Origin: Kiloniellales bacterium
GTDB taxonomy: Bacteria > Pseudomonadota > Alphaproteobacteria > Kiloniellales > JAKSBE01
NCBI GenBank assembly: GCA_030066685.1
Contig: JASJBF010000003.1
Coordinates: 1-64,000 of the forward strand
Length of the DNA: 64,000 nucleotides
Reading direction: 5' to 3'
Of the stretch, positions 45,392 through 55,606 are shown piece by piece; within the stretch, counting starts at the first letter, position 1, and every line of letters begins with the position of its first letter. The notes below the pieces were generated by a model that did not search any database, had not been told where the DNA came from, and saw only the letters and a list, made by a program, of their open reading frames with translations. The translations under genes were made by a program, and so were the position numbers.

Positions 45392-46732
45392 ATGTACACA
45401 TCGACGAGTTCGACGCTGTCCGGCGCGTGCGCGACGGCGGTCCTTCGGCATTCCAGGCGCGGCGGCGGGTTCCGGGCCTTCGTCCTGGCCTTGGCCATTT
45501 CGAGCGTGGCGGCCTTCGGCGCCCGGGCGGAGCCCGTGGTCGCCGACGGCAATACGCCTTTCCATCGGATCTACATCGTCGGCAGCGGCGATAGCGCCGA
45601 GGAAGACAGCGCGCTGACCGAAGACTTGAACGCGCTGCGCGCGGACCTGGAGCAGAGCCAGAACCACAAGTCCCTGAACAGCACTTCGCTGGTCAGACCG
45701 CCGTTGTTCCTCGTGGAAGGCGCGATCAACGGCGCCAAGGCTTCGGCGCTGCCGGGGGACGCCGTCACCATCTATTTGAGCGGTCGCGGCAACGTCGACA
45801 GCTTCCGGCTGACCAACGGCGTCGAGATCAGCGCCACCGATCTGGCGGACCTGCTCGACGGCTTCGAACCGGGGGTCCTGCGGACTATCATCCTGGACAG
45901 CTGCTTCGGCGGCAGCTTCGCCGACGACCTCGGCGGATCGGCGGAGGTGGCGGTGATCGGGACCTCGACCACCTGTCCCTTCAACGCGCCCTTCGACGAC
46001 TTCGTCCAGACCTTCTCGGAAGACATCGCCGAGCTGGCCGGAGAGGGGGCCGCGGACAGCGAGCCCGACGGCGTCGTGACGGCCACGGAGCTCCGGAACG
46101 GGCTGATCGGCCGCGGCTGGAAGCTAGGCGAGGCCGGGTCGCTCGACGTGATCGAAAACGGCCAGAGCAAGTGCGACGGTGACTGCGACCTGCCCGCCAT
46201 CACTGTGGATCCGCCCGAATGCGGCGACTTCATCGGTGTTGCCGGCGCCGGATTCTCGCCTTTCAGCAACGTCGACATCGACGTTCTGGATTCGAGCCTG
46301 GCCCCGCAAGGTGCGGGCAACAACGCGACGACCGACGCCGCCGGCGCCTTCGCCGCCGTGCCGGTGACCGTGCCGACCGCGCCGACCCTGGTCGTCGCGA
46401 CCGACGCGGCGTCCCTACTGGACTGGCACTTCTGCGAGGCCGGCGGCGGCATGGCGCCGGACGACACGGCGCCGAGCTGCGAGCTGGTGGCCGGCGCCGG
46501 CGTCATCGACGCGACGGTTCAGGACCTGGAGAGCGGTCTCGCCGAGATCCGGGTGACGAGGGCCTCCAACGTCAGCGTGAGCGTCCCGAGCTTTACCGTC
46601 GGCACCACCGATCCGGTGATGTTCCAGGCCAGCATCGTCAACTCGAGGCGGACCGCCCGCCTTTGGCTGACCATCACCGACGTGGCCGGCAACAGGACCA
46701 TCTGCTCGAAGACCGTCCGCCGAAGCCGGTGA
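45392..46732 (+). CDS. Exported caspase/legumain-like protein with Arg in place of the catalytic His
   Basis: From the ATG at 45392 (GGGGG upstream) the protein has 446 residues and a signal peptide with a long basic n-region, cleaved near ARAEP (about residue 48). The next 200 residues recall the caspase-hemoglobinase fold: VTIYLSGRGNVDSFRLTNG, then ISATDLADLLDGF and TIILDSCFGGSFADDL. In active C13/C14-like peptidases the first motif is SGHG; here it is SGRG (Arg132, codon CGC), while the nucleophile Cys171 in DSC is kept. The rest (about 260-446) is a cysteine-containing, probably Ig-like beta region. It may be a pseudo-peptidase used for binding. It is divergent from the haem peroxidase. 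Confidence 0.75.
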   Translation: MYTSTSSTLSGACATAVLRHSRRGGGFRAFVLALAISSVAAFGARAEPVVADGNTPFHRIYIVGSGDSAEEDSALTEDLNALRADLEQSQNHKSLNSTSLVRPPLFLVEGAINGAKASALPGDAVTIYLSGRGNVDSFRLTNGVEISATDLADLLDGFEPGVLRTIILDSCFGGSFADDLGGSAEVAVIGTSTTCPFNAPFDDFVQTFSEDIAELAGEGAADSEPDGVVTATELRNGLIGRGWKLGEAGSLDVIENGQSKCDGDCDLPAITVDPPECGDFIGVAGAGFSPFSNVDIDVLDSSLAPQGAGNNATTDAAGAFAAVPVTVPTAPTLVVATDAASLLDWHFCEAGGGMAPDDTAPSCELVAGAGVIDATVQDLESGLAEIRVTRASNVSVSVPSFTVGTTDPVMFQASIVNSRRTARLWLTITDVAGNRTICSKTVRRSR

Positions 46733-46742
46733 GGGAACCGCG

Positions 46743-46773
46743 GGGGCCGGGGGCACTCTCCGGCCCCGGCCCC
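46743..46773. terminator. Bidirectional hairpin between the caspase-like gene and glnK
   Basis: GGGGCCGGGG (46743-46752) pairs perfectly with CCCCGGCCCC (46764-46773) in the 48-base gap between two convergent genes. A strong stem without a clear U-tract. Confidence 0.5.
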
Positions 46774-46780
46774 GCCAGCG

Positions 46781-47119
46781 TCAAAGCGCCGCGTCGTCGC
46801 GGTCGCGGGTCCGAATCCTGACGACCTGGCCGAGGTCGGTGACAAAGATCTTGCCGTCGCCGACCTTGCCGGTCTCAGCCGCCTCGCAGATGGCATCCAA
46901 GGCGCGCTCGACCATCTCGTCGGTGACCGCGACCTCAATCTTCACCTTGGGCACGAAATTGATGGTGTACTCGGCACCGCGGTAGATCTCGGTGTGGCCT
47001 TTCTGGCGTCCGTAGCCCTTGACGTCGCTTGCGGTCAGCCCGTGAACGTCCAGCGCGGTCAGGGCCTCGCGCACGGCCTCCAGACGGTGCGGCCGGATTA
47101 CGGCCATGATGAACTTCAT
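46781..47119 (-). CDS. glnK: Nitrogen regulatory PII protein
   Basis: The 112-residue PII protein has the T-loop with the uridylylation tyrosine in KGHTEIYRGAEYTINF, the B-loop TGKVGDGKIFV and the C-loop RIRTRDRD. It binds ATP/ADP and 2-oxoglutarate and blocks the AmtB channel when nitrogen is ample. It lies 26 bases after amtB on the same strand, so it is second in the operon. Confidence 0.95.
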   Translation of the reverse strand: MKFIMAVIRPHRLEAVREALTALDVHGLTASDVKGYGRQKGHTEIYRGAEYTINFVPKVKIEVAVTDEMVERALDAICEAAETGKVGDGKIFVTDLGQVVRIRTRDRDDAAL

Positions 47120-47145
47120 CGCTCTTCTCCTCGTTCCGCGCCGGC

Positions 47146-48459
47146 TTAGAGCTCGTAGCCGCTCTCGCCGTGGGCGACGATGTCTAGGCCCTCCAGCTCG
47201 TCCTGGTCGCTGACCCGCAGCGGCGTGACTGCGGCGACGAGCTTCAGGATGACGAAGCTGGCGACCGCCGACCAGAGGGCCACCGCGACCACGCCCAGCA
47301 GCTGCACGCCGAACTGCCCGGTCGCGGAGACGCCGTCGGCCAGGCCCAGGCCGCCGAAGGCCTCGGTCGCCAGGAAGGCGGCGAGCAGGGTGCCGAGCGC
47401 GCCGCCGATGCCGTGCACGGCGAAGACGTCGAGGGAATCGTCGATCCTGAGCTTCATCTTGATGAAGGTGACGAACCACTGGCAGATGAGCCCCGAGAGG
47501 ACGCCGATGATCAGCGCGCCTAAGGGTCCGACGAAGCCGGAGGCCGGGGTGATCGAGGCCAGGCCCGCGACCATGCCGGTGACGATACCGATCAGGCTGG
47601 GCTTGCCGTACTTGACCCACTCGGTGGCGGCCCAGGTCAGAGAGGCGACTGCGGCGGAGATGTGGGTCACCGCCATGGCCATGCCGGCGTTGCCGTCGGC
47701 GGCCAGGGCCGAGCCGGCATTGAAGCCGAACCAGCCGACCCAGAGCATGGCCGCGCCGACCATGGTCAGGCCCGGGCTGTGCGGCGGCTTCATCTCACCG
47801 GGGAAGCCGCGCCGGCCGCCCAGCATCTTGGCGAAGACCAGGGCCGAGACACCGGCGGTGACGTGGACCACGATGCCGCCGGCGAAGTCCATCACCCCGA
47901 GGTCGGCGAGCCAGCCGCCGCCCCAGACCCAGTGCGCCGTCGGGGCGTAGACCAGGATCAACCAGGCCGCGCTGAAGAGGCAGACCGCCGGGAAGGTGAC
48001 CCGTTCCGGGTAGGCACCGACGATCAATGCCGGGGTGATGATCGCAAAGGTCATCTGGAACATGAAGAACACGGTCTCGGGGATCGTGCCCGAGAGGCTG
48101 TTGGTTCCGACCCCGGCCAGCATGGCCTTGCCCAGGCCGCCGATGATCGCATTGGCCGCGCCGCCGTCGTCGAAGGCCAGGCTGTAGACGACCAAGAGCC
48201 AGAGCACCGAGGCCAGGCAGCAGACCGTGAAGCAGTGCATCAGCACCGAGAGCACGTTCCGCGCGTGCACCAGCCCGGCGTAGAACAGGGCCAGGCCGGG
48301 CAAGGTCATGAAGAGCACCAGGGCGGTCGCGGTCAGGATCCAGGCGGTGTCGCCGCCGCTGAGACCGCCGTCCTGGGCCCAGGCGGCGCTGCCGCCGCCG
48401 AGGCTGCTGGCAAGAACGAAGAACGCCGCGATCGCGCGGCGCGAGCCAGGTTGTCGCAT
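47146..48459 (-). CDS. amtB: Ammonium transporter AmtB
   Basis: The 437-residue protein has a signal-like first hydrophobic segment (cleavage near AWAQD) and about eleven membrane helices. Amt motifs are visible: DTAWILTATALVLFMTLPGLA at the start, GAYPERVTFPAV, the channel-lining HWVWGGGWLADLGVMDFAGG, and FAVHGIGGALGTL with the pore histidine. First gene of amtB-glnK; a candidate sigma-54 site lies upstream. Confidence 0.95.
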   Translation of the reverse strand: MRQPGSRRAIAAFFVLASSLGGGSAAWAQDGGLSGGDTAWILTATALVLFMTLPGLALFYAGLVHARNVLSVLMHCFTVCCLASVLWLLVVYSLAFDDGGAANAIIGGLGKAMLAGVGTNSLSGTIPETVFFMFQMTFAIITPALIVGAYPERVTFPAVCLFSAAWLILVYAPTAHWVWGGGWLADLGVMDFAGGIVVHVTAGVSALVFAKMLGGRRGFPGEMKPPHSPGLTMVGAAMLWVGWFGFNAGSALAADGNAGMAMAVTHISAAVASLTWAATEWVKYGKPSLIGIVTGMVAGLASITPASGFVGPLGALIIGVLSGLICQWFVTFIKMKLRIDDSLDVFAVHGIGGALGTLLAAFLATEAFGGLGLADGVSATGQFGVQLLGVVAVALWSAVASFVILKLVAAVTPLRVSDQDELEGLDIVAHGESGYEL

Positions 48460-48525
48460 CGAGTCGCCTCCCCCTCTGTCGGCCGCCCTTTGCTTTATTG
48501 GGACCGGGACGGCTCTTGATTCTTG

Positions 48526-48541
48526 AGCGAAGGGTATTCCA
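48526..48541 (-). promoter_or_regulatory. Candidate sigma-54 promoter of amtB-glnK
   Basis: On the minus strand TGGAATACCCTTCGCT has the invariant GG and GC separated by ten bases as in the -24/-12 consensus, although the inner bases are poor matches. It would give a leader of about 55 bases. amtB/glnK are RpoN/NtrC targets in many proteobacteria. Confidence 0.35.
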
Positions 48542-48622
48542 CGGCGCGGCCCGAGTCTGCAAGGGGCGAGGCAAGACGCGTCTCGAGGTCCCCTTGAGCC
48601 GGGATTGCGCTAAGCTGCCGAC

Positions 48623-51140
<2,518 letters not shown>

Positions 51141-51152
51141 GAAAAATAGAGG

Positions 51153-51788
51153 CTAGCCGCCTGAAAGCAATTCCCGTATTGGCCGGAAAGTGCGGCGGTG
51201 GGCCGGGGTCACGCCCAGGCTGGCCAGCGCCGCTTGGTGCTCGGCGGTGCCGTAGCCCCGGTTGCGCTCCCAGCCGTAGCCGGGGAAGCGCCGGGCCAGG
51301 GCCGCCATCTCGCGGTCGCGGGTGACCTTGGCGACGATCGAGGCGGCGGCGATCGACAGGCTGCGGCCGTCGCCCTTGACCACGGCCTCGGCCGGGCAGG
51401 CGAGCGCGGGCAGGCGGTTGCCGTCGACCAGGGCCGCCGCCGGCGCCGGCGTCAGCGCCGCGAGCGCCCGGGCCATGGCGGCCATGGTCGCCGCCAAGAT
51501 GTTCAGCCGGTCGATCTCCTCGACCTCGGCCTGGCCGCGGCCGATCCAGACCTTTCCCAGCTCAGCCTCGGCCTCCAGTGCGTCGTGGATCGCCTCGCGC
51601 TCGGCCGGCTTCAGGGCCTTGGAGTCGTCCAGCCGTGCGAGCAGCGCCGGCGGCAGGGCGTCGCGGTCCAAGACTACCGCCGCGGCCACCACCGGACCGG
51701 CCCAGGGCCCGCGGCCGGCCTCGTCGATGCCGGCGACGCGGCCGCCGTGCAGGGCGCCGAGGCGGGACTCCAGGGCGTAGTCGGGCAT
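51153..51788 (-). CDS. rnhB: Ribonuclease HII
   Basis: The 211-residue protein removes single ribonucleotides and RNA primers from DNA. The catalytic DEAG and further acids are visible in GIDEAGRGPWAGPVVAAAVV, LVDGNRLP, and SIVAKVTRDREM. The ATG at 51788 overlaps the stop of the antiporter gene (TGATG), so translation is probably coupled; a GTG one codon earlier is also possible. Confidence 0.95.
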   Translation of the reverse strand: MPDYALESRLGALHGGRVAGIDEAGRGPWAGPVVAAAVVLDRDALPPALLARLDDSKALKPAEREAIHDALEAEAELGKVWIGRGQAEVEEIDRLNILAATMAAMARALAALTPAPAAALVDGNRLPALACPAEAVVKGDGRSLSIAAASIVAKVTRDREMAALARRFPGYGWERNRGYGTAEHQAALASLGVTPAHRRTFRPIRELLSGG

Positions 51789-53218
51789 CACTCGGGCTTG
51801 CGCTCCGGCTTGGCGAGGGCGGGGACCGCCTCGCCGCCCTCCGCCGCCACCTGCCGCAGGGCGGCCTCCGGCGGCGCCTTTCGCTTGCGCCGGATCCAGT
51901 TGCCGGCGGCGGTCCAGATCGCGGCCAGACTGTTCTCCGCCTGGAGCGCCGACTTGATGACCAGGCGCAGCTCCGAGCCGAGGGTCAGGCGCAGGATCTC
52001 CTTGCCCGAGGTGACCCGCAGCAGGGCGATGCGGTTGAGGCGCCGGGCCAGGGTCAGCCAGAAGGGCGCGGTGACCAGGGACAGGGCGGTGATCGAGACC
52101 AGGAAGCGGTGGTTCTCCCAGGAGATCGCGCCGACGCTGAGCCCGAGGGCGGCGAGGATGAAGGAGAACTCGCCCATTTGGGCCAGCAAGACGCCGGAGA
52201 GGTAGGCGCGGTGCCAGGGCTCGCCCAGGGCCCGCAGCAGGCCGATGTTGAGCGCGGTCTTCAGGACGGCGACGAAGACGATGATGACCAGGAAGGTGGT
52301 CAGGTTGTCCCAGACGAAGCGCAGGTCGATCAGCAGGCCGATCGACAGGAAGAAGACCATAAGAAGGATGGCCTGGATCGGCTGGCTGTGGCGCAGCATG
52401 CCCTTGCGGGCGGTTGAGTTGCCGATCACCAGGCCGGCCAGGAAGGCCCCGTAGGCCGCCGACAGGCCGAGCAGGCCGGAGATCGTCGAGGCGCCGAAGC
52501 AGAAGGCGAGGCCGGCCAGCGGCGTCAGGTCGGCGCTCTTGCCGACCAGCCGGGTGAAGGGCAGCTGGATGCGCTTGCGCCGGCTCAGGTAGAAGATCAG
52601 CAGCGCCAAGAAGCCGACAGAAAGGCCAACCTTGAGGACCGCCTCGACGGCCGGCGCGTCGCTGGAACCGAAGGAGCCGACGATCAGCATCATCGGCACC
52701 ACCGCGAGGTCCTGGGCGATCAGCACGCCGACGGTGATCTGGCCAACCCGGGTCCTGAGCTCGCCGATGTCCTCCAGCATCTTGATCGCGACCGCGGTCG
52801 AGGACAGCGCCACCGCGAAGCCGAGCAGGATGGTCAGCTGCGCGCTCCAGCCGGTCGCCGCCGAGAGCGCGGTCATGGCCATCAGGCCGACGACGATCTG
52901 CAGCAGGGTCGTGGTCAGGGCGATCTTCCAGACCTCGCGGAAGCCGCGCAGCGAGAGCTCCATGCCGATCAGGAAGAGCAGCATCAGGACGCCGAGCTCG
53001 GCGAAGAGCGCGATGGTCTCACGGTTGTCGACCAGGGCGAAACCGCTGGGGCCGAGGATGGCGCCAGCCAGGATGTAGCCGACCAGGGCCGGCTGCCGCA
53101 GACGCAGCATCAGCAGCCCGCAGCCCAGCGCCGCCAGCACCACCACCGCGATGTTGGTCAGCTGGTAGTGATGCTGGATCTGCTCCTGAATGTCCTGGAT
53201 CGCGCCGAGGCCGTCCAT
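51788..53218 (-). CDS. CPA2-family monovalent cation/proton antiporter
   Basis: The 476-residue protein has about twelve membrane helices of the sodium/proton exchanger domain: LVGYILAGAILGPSGFALV, FAELGVLMLLFLIGMELSL, and QDLAVVPMMLIVG. It resembles KefB/YbaL but lacks the C-terminal TrkA-N domain; instead it ends in a short basic and proline-containing tail. It should exchange potassium or sodium for protons. A longer frame from 53329 is open, but the ATG at 53218 fits the family N-terminus. Confidence 0.9.
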   Translation of the reverse strand: MDGLGAIQDIQEQIQHHYQLTNIAVVVLAALGCGLLMLRLRQPALVGYILAGAILGPSGFALVDNRETIALFAELGVLMLLFLIGMELSLRGFREVWKIALTTTLLQIVVGLMAMTALSAATGWSAQLTILLGFAVALSSTAVAIKMLEDIGELRTRVGQITVGVLIAQDLAVVPMMLIVGSFGSSDAPAVEAVLKVGLSVGFLALLIFYLSRRKRIQLPFTRLVGKSADLTPLAGLAFCFGASTISGLLGLSAAYGAFLAGLVIGNSTARKGMLRHSQPIQAILLMVFFLSIGLLIDLRFVWDNLTTFLVIIVFVAVLKTALNIGLLRALGEPWHRAYLSGVLLAQMGEFSFILAALGLSVGAISWENHRFLVSITALSLVTAPFWLTLARRLNRIALLRVTSGKEILRLTLGSELRLVIKSALQAENSLAAIWTAAGNWIRRKRKAPPEAALRQVAAEGGEAVPALAKPERKPE

Positions 53219-53406
53219 GGCGGTTACCTTAGCACGGGAGGCGTGAAGGGACCGTCGATCCCCGCTCCCAAGAGTGTCGTGATTCGCCAGTCTCCACAAG
53301 GAATGTGGCGGCGCGGTGGCGGAAGTCACAGCGGGCTTGGAACTGCGACGATCCGCTCATACAAGCCACCTGACGTCCTGTTTCGCGATGCTGCAAACCC
53401 CCCGGC

Positions 53407-53495
53407 TGTCATGCCCGGGCTTGACCCGGGCATCCATGGTGCCGCATGGCGCCCGCCCTCAAACATGGATCACCGGGTCAAGCCCGGTGATGACA
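53407..53495 (+). repeat. 89-bp structured repeat, left copy (flanks GIY-YIG gene)
   Basis: Arms of 32 bases pair with each other around a 25-base variable centre. Each arm is itself a hairpin: ATGCCCGGG-CTTGA-CCCGGGCAT on the left and ATCACCGGG-TCAAG-CCCGGTGAT on the right. The outer ends are TGTCA/TGACA. It begins 338 bases from, and has the same orientation as, its partner at 53834. It lies 13 bases beyond the nuclease stop codon. Confidence 0.88.
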
Positions 53496-53508
53496 GGGGA
53501 AGGGTGGC

Positions 53509-53796
53509 CTAGATCGCAATCTCCGGATACAGATCGCGCCAAGTTGGGTTGTCTTTCTCGATCAGGTCGATCTTCCAGGCCCGCGGCCAGCTCTTGATTG
53601 CCTTCTCTCGCCGAATGGCTTGTCTGACGTCCTGGAAGACCTCGAAGTGCACCAGGAGTCTGACGCCGTACCTGCGCGCGAAGCGGCTGCCTATGCCTTC
53701 CCTGTGCTCGTAGCCGCGCCGTATTAGGTTGTTCGTCACGCCGGTGTAGAGCGTGCCGTTGCGACGGCTGGCCAGGATGTAGACGTAGTAGGGCAT
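53509..53796 (-). CDS. GIY-YIG nuclease (UPF0213-type) bracketed by repeats
   Basis: The 95-residue protein is a single-domain GIY-YIG nuclease: YYVYILASRRNGTLYTGVTN carries the two tyrosines of the signature, followed by LIRRGYEHREG (catalytic Arg) and the Glu of AIRREKAIKSW; the C-terminal NPTWRDLYPEI is typical. Related domains nick or cut DNA at repair, restriction or mobile-element junctions; the substrate of this small family is not established. The gene is flanked on both sides by an 89-bp structured repeat, 13 and 37 bases away, which suggests a functional link. Confidence 0.93.
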   Translation of the reverse strand: MPYYVYILASRRNGTLYTGVTNNLIRRGYEHREGIGSRFARRYGVRLLVHFEVFQDVRQAIRREKAIKSWPRAWKIDLIEKDNPTWRDLYPEIAI

Positions 53797-53833
53797 ATCC
53801 GACTTTGTTTTCCCTCTCCTGCCAGCCCCCAGC

Positions 53834-53922
53834 TGTCATGCCCGGGCTTGACCCGGGCATCCATGGATCCGCTTGTTCTCCCGCCTCGACCATGGATCAC
53901 CGGGTCGAGCCCGGTGATGACA
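53834..53922 (+). repeat. 89-bp structured repeat, right copy (flanks GIY-YIG gene)
   Basis: Same length, arms and orientation as the copy at 53407. One base in the right arm differs (GTCGAGC for GTCAAGC), while the 25-base centre is largely unrelated. It lies just upstream of the nuclease start, so it may overlap the nuclease promoter, and 26 bases beyond the stop of the radical SAM gene. Confidence 0.88.
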
Positions 53923-53948
53923 GCGGAGAAGCGGCGCCGTTTAGCGCG

Positions 53949-55052
53949 TCAGAACAGCGTCAGCTGGGCGCTCTTGGGCTGCGGGCGGAGGAACTGGCTG
54001 CTGTCGAGACGCCAGTCCTCGCGCTGATGATCGAGGCCGAGGCGCTTGGCGGCGAGGTCGAAGCGGCGGGCCAGCAGCTCGGCCTCGACGCCCTTGCCGC
54101 GCATGCGCTCGCCCCATCGGGATTCGTAGAGCCGGCCGCCGCGGGCCGCGCGCAATTGGTTGAGCACCCGCTCCTTGCGCTCGGGGAAATGCGCCTCCAG
54201 CCATTCCTCGAAGAGCTCCTTGAGCTCCAGCGGCAGGCGCAGCAGGACGTAGCCGGCGAGCTTAGCCCCGGCCGCCGCACCGGCCTCGAGGATCGCCTCC
54301 AGCTCGCTGTCGTTGAGGGCCGGGATCATCGGCGCCGCCATGACCCCGCTCGGCACCCCGGCCCCGGCGAGCTTGCGGATCGCCGCCAGGCGCTTGACCG
54401 GGGCGGGCGCGCGCGGCTCCATCACCCGGGCGAGCCCGCGCTCCAGCGTCGTCACCGAGACGCAGACCTTGGCCAGGCCGGCGGCGGCCATGGGCCCCAG
54501 GATGTCGAGGTCGCGGACCACCAGGTCGGACTTGGTGACGATGGTCACCGGGTTGCGCGCCCGCCACAGCACCTCGAGGATCTGCCGGGTCAGGGCCAGG
54601 CGCCGCTCGACCGGCTGGTAGGGATCGGTGTTGGTGCCCAGCGCGATGGGCTGCGGCTTGTAGGAGGGCTTGGCGAGCTCCTTCTCGAGCAGGGCGGCGA
54701 CCTCGTGCTTGGCCATGATCCGGGTCTCGAAGTCGAGGCCCGGCGACATGCCGAGGTAGGCGTGGGTCGGGCGGGCGAAGCAGTAGACGCAGCCGTGCTC
54801 GCAGCCCCGGTAGGGGTTGACCGACTTGTCGAAGGGCACGTCGGGGGAGTCGTTGCGCGCGATCACGCTCTTGGAGCTGTCGGCCAGGACGACGGTGCGC
54901 AGCGGCGCTTCCGCCTCCGCCCCCTCCGCGCCGCCGGCCGCCGAGGCCCAGCCGTCGTCGACCGCGATCCGGCCGGTGGACTCGTAGCGGTTGTCGGGGT
55001 TGGAGACGGCGCCGCGGCCCTTCTTCGGGCGATCCGGCAGCCGCTCGTCCAT
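53949..55052 (-). CDS. Radical SAM protein, PA0069 / Rv2578c type
   Basis: The 367-residue protein has the cluster motif CEHGCVYC inside NPYRGCEHGCVYCFARPTH, followed by GTNTDPYQPVE and VTKSDLVVRDLD, typical of the SPL-like PA0069 family. It should bind a 4Fe-4S cluster and cleave SAM; the substrate is not known, although the sequence group is near spore photoproduct lyase. The N-terminal 50 residues are disordered and basic. Confidence 0.9.
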   Translation of the reverse strand: MDERLPDRPKKGRGAVSNPDNRYESTGRIAVDDGWASAAGGAEGAEAEAPLRTVVLADSSKSVIARNDSPDVPFDKSVNPYRGCEHGCVYCFARPTHAYLGMSPGLDFETRIMAKHEVAALLEKELAKPSYKPQPIALGTNTDPYQPVERRLALTRQILEVLWRARNPVTIVTKSDLVVRDLDILGPMAAAGLAKVCVSVTTLERGLARVMEPRAPAPVKRLAAIRKLAGAGVPSGVMAAPMIPALNDSELEAILEAGAAAGAKLAGYVLLRLPLELKELFEEWLEAHFPERKERVLNQLRAARGGRLYESRWGERMRGKGVEAELLARRFDLAAKRLGLDHQREDWRLDSSQFLRPQPKSAQLTLF

Positions 55053-55158
55053 GTTTCGAGGCTAGCTCAAGAAAAGGAACAAAACAAGAACAATTGTCTC
55101 GGATTTCTTCGCCCGCAAGGCGCCTTGGCAGGCGGCACGCCTTTCGCCGCGAGCGAAC

Positions 55159-55566
55159 TCAGTGCCGGCGCACCTCGTAGATGGTCTGGCGGCCAAGCCG
55201 GTTGTCCAGGACCAGCCGGGACAGCGCGTCGATGGTCAGCGGCTCGGTCCGGAGCGCCGGGTCGTCCGCCCGGGCGGCCCGGACCAGCATCAGGTCGTGC
55301 GCCGCTTCGCAGAGGACCTCCAGGGCGCGAGCGATGCGCGCCCGGCCCTCGGCGCTGAAGTTCCAGGTCCCGTCCTCGCCATCAACTTCATCGCTGAGCA
55401 GATCCTGGGCCTCCGTCAGCTCGACCACAGGCGGCGAGGTCGCGGACAGCCATTCCGGCTTGGGATCCGAGACCTGCGTGCCGGCAACGTCCCTGGCCGC
55501 CTCGACCGCCTGCCGGATGGCGTTGGGATGGGCGCGTGGAAAGGTGACGGTGAAGATCAGGGTCAT
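55159..55566 (-). CDS. Hypothetical protein, 135 residues
   Basis: A soluble acidic protein (FTVTFPRAHPNAIRQAVEAA, ALEVLCEAAHDLMLVRAA) ending in RQTIYEVRRH. No family is recognised. It lies 40 bases from the stop of the kinase gene upstream on the same strand and may be co-transcribed with it. Confidence 0.6.
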   Translation of the reverse strand: MTLIFTVTFPRAHPNAIRQAVEAARDVAGTQVSDPKPEWLSATSPPVVELTEAQDLLSDEVDGEDGTWNFSAEGRARIARALEVLCEAAHDLMLVRAARADDPALRTEPLTIDALSRLVLDNRLGRQTIYEVRRH

Positions 55567-55606
55567 GGTCCAAGGAGTGTGCCAGACCCCGGGCTTTCGC
55601 CATAAC

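Noticed and set aside
53407-53922. CRISPR array
   Set aside because: Only two repeat units, 338 bases apart, with a gene between them, and the repeats are long nested palindromes.
53407-53922. Complete insertion sequence with terminal inverted repeats
   Set aside because: The two copies are in direct, not inverted, orientation, no target duplication is obvious, and the gene between them is a GIY-YIG nuclease and not a known transposase.
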